Positions 57,515 through 64,000 of a stretch of 64,000 nt of DNA are shown here, piece by piece. Numbering within the stretch: the stretch's first letter is position 1; the number at the start of each line of letters is the position of its first letter. The DNA is from Cryptomeria japonica (Eukaryota > Streptophyta > Pinopsida > Cupressales > Cupressaceae). The position numbers and the translations under genes are program-made. The DNA lies in the NCBI RefSeq assembly GCF_030272615.1, contig NC_081414.1:51950636-52014635 (forward strand), given 5' to 3'. Under the pieces are notes generated by a model, which was given only the letters and a program-made list of their open reading frames with translations, searched no databases and was not told where the DNA came from.

Positions 57515-59011
57515 TCATAGCCAATAGTAACAGTTCCTCAAGATTTTAGATGCAGACACCGTAGAATAGAAATGACTACCGCGTGCCTCATCATGAAAAG
57601 TTTTCAGTAAAGCTTCTTGATGCGGCTTATCTACACACCTAAGAAAGGTGCCATCCAAACCCTTCTTGTACAGTATATCATCAAAGATAACGTACTTTGC
57701 AGCTTTCAGCTTCAAATTTTGTTTCTCCCTTAGATAAAGATGATCTGGACAATCTCCATAAGTGAGATAATAGGCAACATTGGTGAACCAAGAATCCTGA
57801 TGACTAACAAATAAAGTTAAGGGAAGATTCTCTTCCCTTTCAAACTTTCTCTCCGTCATTAGTTTACAAAGGCCTTGTCCTCTAACCAGCTTAGTGGGCT
57901 TAATGTCTAAATTGAACTCCTGAATCTTAGAGACCCAAGATGCTCTATTATTGATACCAACATCCTGTTGGGTTAAAATACTTTTCACTACAGAGTTTGG
58001 AACAAAGACAATTGCATTTGAATGAAGTATATAGTACCTGAATTGTTTTACGGCCTTCACTACTTCATAAGCCTGCTTTTCTATTTGTGAGTACTTTAGC
58101 TCGTGCTTCTTCAAAGGCACACTCATGAAGGAGATTGGGACTTCCTCATTATCTTCACCTTTCTGCACTAAAATTCCAGACATAGTATGCTTTGATGCAT
58201 AGCAATAAATAATAAAATCTTTACTAAAATCTGGATTAACTAGAGTAGGTACATGCGCAATTGCTCTTTTTATCTCTTCAAAAGCCCTTTTACCTTCCTC
58301 ATTCCACTTAAAAACTACTTTCTCAATCATCATATTTACAATATATTTAGTAGTCTCAGCAAAATCGGTAATAAAATGTCTTAGAAAGTTCACCTATCCA
58401 AAGAAGGACCTCACTCCATTTCTATTGGAAGGAAGGCTGAGTTGTTGTATTGCTTTTACTCTCTCCAGATCCACCTTTAATCCCTTCTTTGAAAATATAT
58501 GTCCAAGAATTTTTCCTTCTGTGATGCCAAAAATAGACTTTTTAGGATTTAATGATACTCCATGCTCTTTGCATCTCATCACAACTTTTTCTCAAATCTC
58601 GCAAATGATGTTTTCTCTTCCTAGAGAACACAATCAAATCGTCTAAATATATTATAATGATCTTCTCTCTCAAATTCCCAAAGGAAAGGTCCATCGCCCT
58701 TTGAAATGTTGCCCCTACATTAATCAATCTGAAAGGCATCCTATTATATGCAAAGGTGCCCCAGGGAGTTATAAAGGTTGTCTTGTGTTGATCTTTCTTC
58801 GAGACACTAATTTGGTTATATCTAGAGATGATGTCCATGTAGAGAAGCCATCCAACATGGACATCATCTCTGATCCTAAAATAGTTTGTAAAATATGATC
58901 CATTACTAGAAGGGGATAATTATCCTTCACGCTTGCTAGGTTCAAGTTTTTGAAATCAACACAGATTTGTATTTCACCATTTTTCTTCCGAACAGGAACA
59001 ATATTAGCAAT
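57515..59011 (-). pseudogene. E5 unit B: reverse transcriptase core and degenerate RNase H
   Basis: RT: IANIVPVRKKNGEIQICVDF, then SMLDGFS. Here a 17-bp inverted insertion (about 58824-58840) shifts the frame. It resumes as SRYNQISVSKKDQHKTTF and YLDDLIVFSRK near 58640 (active site kept). A TAG at 58394-58396 and another small shift near 58580 follow. RNase H starts DFIIYCYASKHTMSGILV, with Tyr for the first catalytic Asp. The domain leads into an integrase zinc module (HDEARGSH). Confidence 0.88.
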
Positions 59012-59569
59012 CTAGGTAGAATGACGTATAGGATAAATAATTTGGGCCTTCAACATCTTATCTACCTTGTGAAAGATCGCTTCTGTCACCTTTGGACTAA
59101 AGTTCCTCAACTTCTGCCAGAAAGGATTGGCACCAAGTTTCAAAGGAATGTGATGTTGGAACTTACCATCCTTGAAATTCTTTAAATCATCATAGCAACA
59201 TGCAAAAACATGTTTGAACTCAATCAACAGGATGATGAACCTCCTCTTCTCCTCTTTAGAACAAAATTTTCCCAAATTAACAAATTTAGGATCCTCCTTA
59301 GTACCAATGTTGATTCGCTCATGCTCACAAGAGTTTTGAATTACAGGAGTCTCTTTCTCCCCTTTCTTAACATACCCATCCTTCCTATCAAAAAGACATT
59401 CAAGAGAAACCAAGCCTTTTGGAATTTTATTTCCTTTCAACTGTAATACCCCATCATGCAGTTCCTCTGGTGAATCTGGAGAAAACTCTTTACAACTTGC
59501 TTCTGATCCTTCATAAAACAAGGAAGTGAAAATCACAGCACCCCATAAAAATCTGAATCTGCTTATCAT
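59012..59569 (-). pseudogene. E5 unit B: RT N-terminal region
   Basis: Spacer with GLVSLECLFDRKDGYV, then EEKRRFIILLIEFKHVFA and YDDLKNFKDGKFQHHIPL, the region just before the RT fingers. It ends IYPIRHST at TAG 59012-59014, where Trp is expected (CTGG to CTAG). Confidence 0.85.
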
Positions 59570-60114
59570 TTTCGAACACCTGCCAGGATTCTGAATTGTC
59601 AGGCACGCTCGGTCTATAAACCAATTCTACCCTGTAGGTATCAGTTCTAAAATTAGGATGAGGGACTAATAAAGCTATAGATACCGCCAAAGAATCAACC
59701 TTCGATTGTGAAAGCATCAAATGCTTCAATCTCATCCCAAACACGGTTTCTGTAATGTCTCAGTCTCTAATTTTTAACATCGAATAAACCTCTCACTTGC
59801 TTCATAATAAGTTCAGCATCACCCTTAACTTTCAACATTTTGATTTGTAATTTCTTCACTTCAGCAAGACCTAATAATAGGGCTTCATATTCAGTCGTAT
59901 TATTGGTGTTTTGAAACTCCAATTTGAAAGCATACGGAATAACCTTACCTTCAAGAGGTATTAATACTACCCCAGCCCTTGAACCACAAGATGAACAACT
60001 CCCATCAAACTCCATAGACCAGAGTTCATCAGACACACCTGAATCTATGGTCTTATAGACACCTTGAAAATTGGTTGATATCATATAATTTCCAAAGCCA
60101 CAATCTTGATACAA
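59570..60114 (-). pseudogene. E5 unit B: archaeal-type RNase H placed upstream of RT
   Basis: Reads LWSMEFDGSCSSCGSRAG (first Asp near 60005), NTTEYEALLLGLAE, KGDAELIMKQVRG, and after a stop/shift near 59765 a tail with KVDSLAVSIALLVPHP. Unit A keeps the tail better (VPREFNSKADSLVV). The order of acidic residues matches the second RNase H of Tat elements, but here it lies between protease and RT. Confidence 0.82.
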
Positions 60115-60210
60115 AATTTGAGCTTTCGGATCATCTGAAGGAAAGATTGTGTATTTGGCTTTTGTTTTAGGATGCAGGAAAATTCTCTATTTTCCAACTG
60201 TGATCATTGC

Positions 60211-61134
60211 CTAAGACCAATCCATTCTAATTTCCCCACCCATGTCTTTACAATAGGTACGACTCAATAACATTCCATAACTGGTAGGGATGTCAGCCAC
60301 AAGAATTGTCAATTTGATTCTCTTGTTAGGATGTGCTACTAAAGCAACTTGTGCATCCTTAATTTTCCTTAACAAAGGAACCTGCTTGGACTCCATGGAA
60401 TAACATTTGCCAAAGGTTCTTGTTAAGGTTAAACCTAATGCTTTTGCTACTGCTGAGGGCATGACATTGTCTGATGCTCCAGAATCTATTATACAATTAC
60501 TCAATTTATGCCCATTGATAAACAAAGACACATAGAAAGGTTCAGGCTTATCTTCAAGACTAGGTTCAACCAATTCAGCTTGTTGAGGAATAATATTTGA
60601 TGAAACTTCAGGGGTTACTAAAGTAGGTCTAACATTTTCTTGTGCTAAAGAATTACAAGTCACGGGCATTTGGTTTTCACTTGCTAAAGCCTGAGTATCA
60701 TTTCCCTTGACAAATTCAACTAGTCTATCTAACTCCTTAGGGTTCAACTTTAGATACTCAGTTAGAATAATCTGAGTACGGGATGATTTGGAAAATTCAA
60801 TGATATTAAAGGAGCTATTAGATGAATCAGAACCTGAAGAAGCAACTTCTTGAACAACTTTTGAAACACTACCAGGATGAGTCAGAATTTCCTTACCCTT
60901 TGCAGTGCCATGGACAGGTGTTACAACATCTTGAGGTTTCAAATTTTGTTGAGTTCTAGTAAGAATTGCATATGAGGAATCTTCCAAAGTCACCAACATA
61001 TTTCCTCCCCTTTCTAAGTGAGAGACATATTCCATATAATGAATTTTAGAGTCGCCAAGTGTACTTTGGGAACCTCCTTCATCAACTTCTAAGATTGTTT
61101 CTCCTCTACTGATCATTTGAGAAAAATGAACCAT
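60211..61134 (-). pseudogene. E5 unit B: protease
   Basis: 307 open codons. A Ser/acidic-rich N-terminal spacer is followed from about residue 200 by PFYVSLFINGHKLSNC, IIDSGASDNVMPSAV (intact DSGAS active site, near 60480) and SYGMLLSRTYCKDMGGE. It is preceded by a TAG-type stop that separates it from gag at 61135. Confidence 0.87.
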
Positions 61135-62539
61135 CTATGGACATGAAGAACCATCATATTCATCAATTAAATGAAACACACATGTGTTTGTCTTAGGAGG
61201 TTGTTCTTCAATAGCAAGTATTTGTTGCGCAAGAGGTAATTTTAATTGTCTTCCTCCATTTCCTCCTTGTTGATTGGGATATTTTCTTGGAATGTCCTGG
61301 TATGGTTGAGAATATGAATTATTTGCTTTAGGAGTCTGTCTTTTTAGGGCAATCACATCATTCATTAACCCTTGAATCACAGGATCAGATGAAGTAGAGG
61401 CACCTGTAACTTGAGAAGAAGAAGTTTGCTCTTATCTTTTCCAGTTGCCTGTCATGATTAAATCATCTTCTAGACTCACAGTTGAAGCTTTCATAGCATC
61501 AAGGGTTTGTAACCATTAGCGCCTCATCAAAAAAATTATTTCTATCGGCATGGATTTCATGAAGAAACATTTCATGTTTTCATTAGAGGGTTTTTGTGTT
61601 GTTGGAATCTTATGACAAATTTTATCAAAACGGGCAACAAAGTCCCTCATAGGCTCTATTATTTATTTCTTTAATTGAGCCAACTGAGTAATGAGTGAAT
61701 GCTCATCCTCAGCCAATTTGAATCTTGCCTCAAAACTATCTGTTAAAACTTGCCAATTTGTAATACCTCCATCAGGAAGATGGTAGAACCAATCAACGGA
61801 AATGTCAGTAAAAGTTTGAACAAATAACCTCACTGCCACATCTTCATGTTTTACTGCCAACACTCCACATGAAACTTTAAAAGCATTTAAGTGTTCAGTG
61901 GTGGTCACCTTGCCATCACCACTGAACTTAGGCAGATGATCTTTTTCTCCCTTAGGAAGGTTATGAATTGCCCCCAAACCTAAAGGTCCAATAGCAACAC
62001 CCCAAGGATTGTTTGCCATTTCTCGAGTAGTATTCAAAGGGGTAAGGTTTATAACAATTGGAGGTACAACACCGTGTAAAGTTAAGGCTTGACAAATAGG
62101 TGAAGTGGTTTCTCTTGGTGGAGATATGGGTCTACTTCAAGCCCTTCTAGGTGTAGCATGAGAGACAAAATTGAGGTCTAAGAGTTCCTGGAAGGTGTGA
62201 TCAATAATTCCCTCCCTCTAGTGTGACCGGGTATAAGGCTTAGACTCCAGTGTGAAAAGCGATTAGGGTAACAAGCATCTGGGATTCTGTGGTTGATTAT
62301 CAGGGATTTTTAATAAAGAAGACTCTAGGAACAATCACCCTCTCAAAAACTAACATAGGATGATCTTCTTGCCTTTCTACTTCATCGAGGAATGCACTTA
62401 TTCTATCGTATTCAGCTCGACTCCTTCTATGTCTCCAAGCTAGAGTATCCAACTCAGAGGTAATGTTACTTTGCTCTTCTTGCACCCAATTTAGATTTGG
62501 TTGTAAAATAGGTAAGAACCCTTTGTGAGGCAGCACCAT
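61135..62539 (-). pseudogene. E5 unit B: gag
   Basis: The ATG at 62539 lies 60 bp after the primer site (MVLPHKGFLPILQPNLN). A basic segment WRHRRSRAEYDRI follows. Capsid at 62037-61663: HLPKFSGDGKVTTTEHLN, DWFYHLPDGGITNWQVL, FKLAEDEHSLITQLAQL. It continues past a stop with a DFVARFDK-type segment and ends with a Gln/Asn-rich part and a non-canonical TCVFHLIDEYDGSSC cluster instead of CCHC. Confidence 0.87.
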
Positions 62540-62598
62540 TTACAAATAATAAAGCATTACCATAAAGATGACTGTTCTTAAAACCAATTATCTCATTC

Positions 62599-62620
62599 GT
62601 TCCCCAGCAAAATCGCCAAA
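62599..62620 (-). promoter_or_regulatory. E5 primer binding site of unit B
   Basis: TTTGGCGATTTTGCTGGGG on the minus strand, two changes from the site at 51665-51686. Confidence 0.72.
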
Positions 62621-62625
62621 AAATT

Positions 62626-63330
62626 TATTAGTAAGAAGATTTGTCTATCATAATTTATTCAACTTTTATACTCTTTAGCCCAAGAAATGAAATACAAATT
62701 TCACCATATAGTTGGAAAATCATCATATTGATTAACCTTTGAATTAAGGTACAACTCCCTTTAGTAGATATTCAATCAACTCCAAATTACATACAACCAA
62801 TATTATACTTTTCACCAAAAAGGACAAAAAGGTAATTGTATTCACCAGTCAATAACAAATGAACACAAACATTGATTCATATATAATTCTTTGTGTAAAG
62901 ACGAAATACTTCACATGTACGCTAAAACAAAATGAAAAAAACCTTAAAAGATAAATCTCACTGATATCTTCCACACATATAGAAAGCTATGATAGATTCT
63001 TTCTTGAAATAGATTCTCACAGAAATCACATTTCAAACACCAAACACATAGATTTAAAGCCAAAGATAAACTGTCATCTGATTTTTCATTCATAAATGAT
63101 CATCAACTTCCAACACAAACATAAATTATTTAGCCAAAATTAAAAAAAAGAATAGTTTTTCCAAAAACTTAACGGACCCGCATAAAGTCATTACAAACTT
63201 ATAAATAGGTCTCCCAAGCAATAGTTCAAATTAAAGCTAAAATGAACTCGAAATGAGTTAATCAGAAACTATCCTAACTGCATAACTGAAAAGAAAAAGA
63301 AAGCTAGACACGCTGGCATACAACTGCTAG
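62626..63330 (-). repeat. E5 LTR region 5' of unit B (minimum extent)
   Basis: Aligns throughout with 51692-52400. The terminal CA-equivalent is mutated (plus strand TATTAG for TGTTGG). No coding sequence was recognised. Confidence 0.6.
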
Positions 63331-64000
63331 CAGTTCTAGTCATGTGGTCGATTTTATTTCAGTCAAATTGCCCGGATTGCTATTTTGTGTGGACACCACA
63401 ACCACTTTCACTGCACTCCACTCCCGATGAACCCTCAAGAATTCCTAGATTACCGCTACATGTGGTAGGCTAATATGAATTACCCTTTGCTTCTAGAGTT
63501 CCTTCTTTCTTTTCACTAGCTGCACTTTATCTATGTGGGAGTCCAAGTGATCTAGACATACTATAAGCATCGACTCCACTTTGGCAATCTTAGTAAAATC
63601 TTCCACGACTAAGGACTTTTCCACCTTAATCTGTTTAATGTGACTACTGAATAGATTGACCATTTCTGTTGTATCTTCCAAAGTTTGACCATCCTCTTTA
63701 AGCAATTGAACATCTACACAACGCAAATCCTTTTGCATGGTTGTTCTCAAGGTTGTTAGTTCACCTCGCAGACTGACAGACTCACTATGACCTTGCTCAA
63801 TGATTTGGTTACGCCACTCTATACTTTCTTTGCAAGTAAACATTATATCTTCATCTAATCCTATCACTTGTCTTTCAGCAAGGAAATTTATCAAGCCATA
63901 ACGCTAAATATCACTCATTTGCCTTGAAATCACTGCCCATTTATTCTTTTCGTTCTACCATGTGATTAAGTTTGTGTCCAATTCCTTGATAACATCATTG
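63331..64000 (-). pseudogene. E5 unit C: C-terminal part of accessory ORF (continues off the window)
   Basis: Aligns with 52404-53060. The frame 63894-63493 is open where the B/A copy has a stop: FTCKESIEWRNQIIEQGH, LRTTMQKDLRCVDVQL, EDTTEMVNLFSSHIKQIK. It shows that the accessory ORF is a regular part of each E5 unit, not a one-off insertion. Confidence 0.7.

Larger units (their letters stand above)
48393..64000 (-). mobile_element. E5: head-to-tail Ty3/gypsy (Tat-related) units with accessory ORF; right side beyond window
   Basis: From right to left (element 5' to 3'): accessory ORF of unit C (from 64000), an LTR-type boundary and primer site (62626 / 62620-62599), unit B gag, protease, archaeal-type RNase H, RT, RNase H and integrase (62539-56534), a ~1-kb spacer, the accessory ORF (55527-52404), a second LTR-type boundary and primer site (51692 / 51686-51665), then unit A gag, protease and archaeal-type RNase H, truncated at 48393 in the RT N-terminal region. 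Corresponding parts of A and B align closely. The repeat spacing is about 10.9 kb. The outer LTR edge next to the accessory ORF could not be fixed. Confidence 0.85.

Noticed and set aside
1-64000. Host genes, tRNA or rRNA genes, organelle insertions
   Set aside because: I read all substantial open frames and intervals and found none that falls outside the transposable elements or carries a recognisable host domain.

Overview
This window is nuclear DNA from a land plant and consists almost entirely of nested transposable elements. I found no host single-copy gene, tRNA, rRNA or CRISPR array. The plant assignment rests on L1-type LINEs with a DUF4283-like ORF1 and a terminal RNase H, a chromovirus, two Tat-like Ty3/gypsy elements carrying an archaeal-type RNase H, and Sirevirus-like Ty1/copia elements with an initiator-Met primer site and repeated polypurine tracts. 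The density and nesting fit a large repeat-rich genome. A gymnosperm is a reasonable guess, but the sequence alone does not prove it.

Layout. (1) 1-5.75 kb, minus strand: a decayed LINE (LINE-A) whose 3' end lies off the left edge. (2) 5861-13635, plus: element E1, a copia-like LTR element with 5-bp target duplications, a multi-zinc-knuckle gag and no recognisable pol; it carries an accessory reading frame of about 1,110 codons. (3) 13.84-48.39 kb, plus: one LINE (LINE-B) split into four pieces by E2 (14354-23323, minus, chromovirus), E3 (23483-39709, plus, 16.2-kb Tat-like gypsy element, the youngest insertion) and E4 (40899-47526, plus, Sirevirus-like copia). E3 and E4 have intact 5-bp target duplications, so the empty LINE sites can be read. 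(4) 48.39-64 kb, minus: E5, a gypsy element present as at least three successive units in the same orientation (left one truncated, middle one nearly whole, right one entering the window edge).

Functionally, each LTR element has or had LTR promoters, a primer binding site, gag, protease, reverse transcriptase/RNase H and integrase. All are broken by stops or frameshifts. Most in-frame stops are TAG explainable by C-to-T change in a CHG context (CAG to TAG, or CTGG to CTAG), the expected scar of plant cytosine methylation. E3 has LTRs that differ at only about five of 1,903 positions by eye, yet has three stops in one continuous frame.

The most unusual content is the pair of long accessory reading frames in E1 (copia-like) and E5 (gypsy). 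They share an overall plan (N-terminal helical domain, basic linker, coiled-coil C-terminus) and a short alignable motif. E1 adds a (E4K4)-type single-alpha-helix segment and an internal TATA box with a good start context. E5 also places its archaeal-type RNase H before the reverse transcriptase, unlike E3, where it follows.
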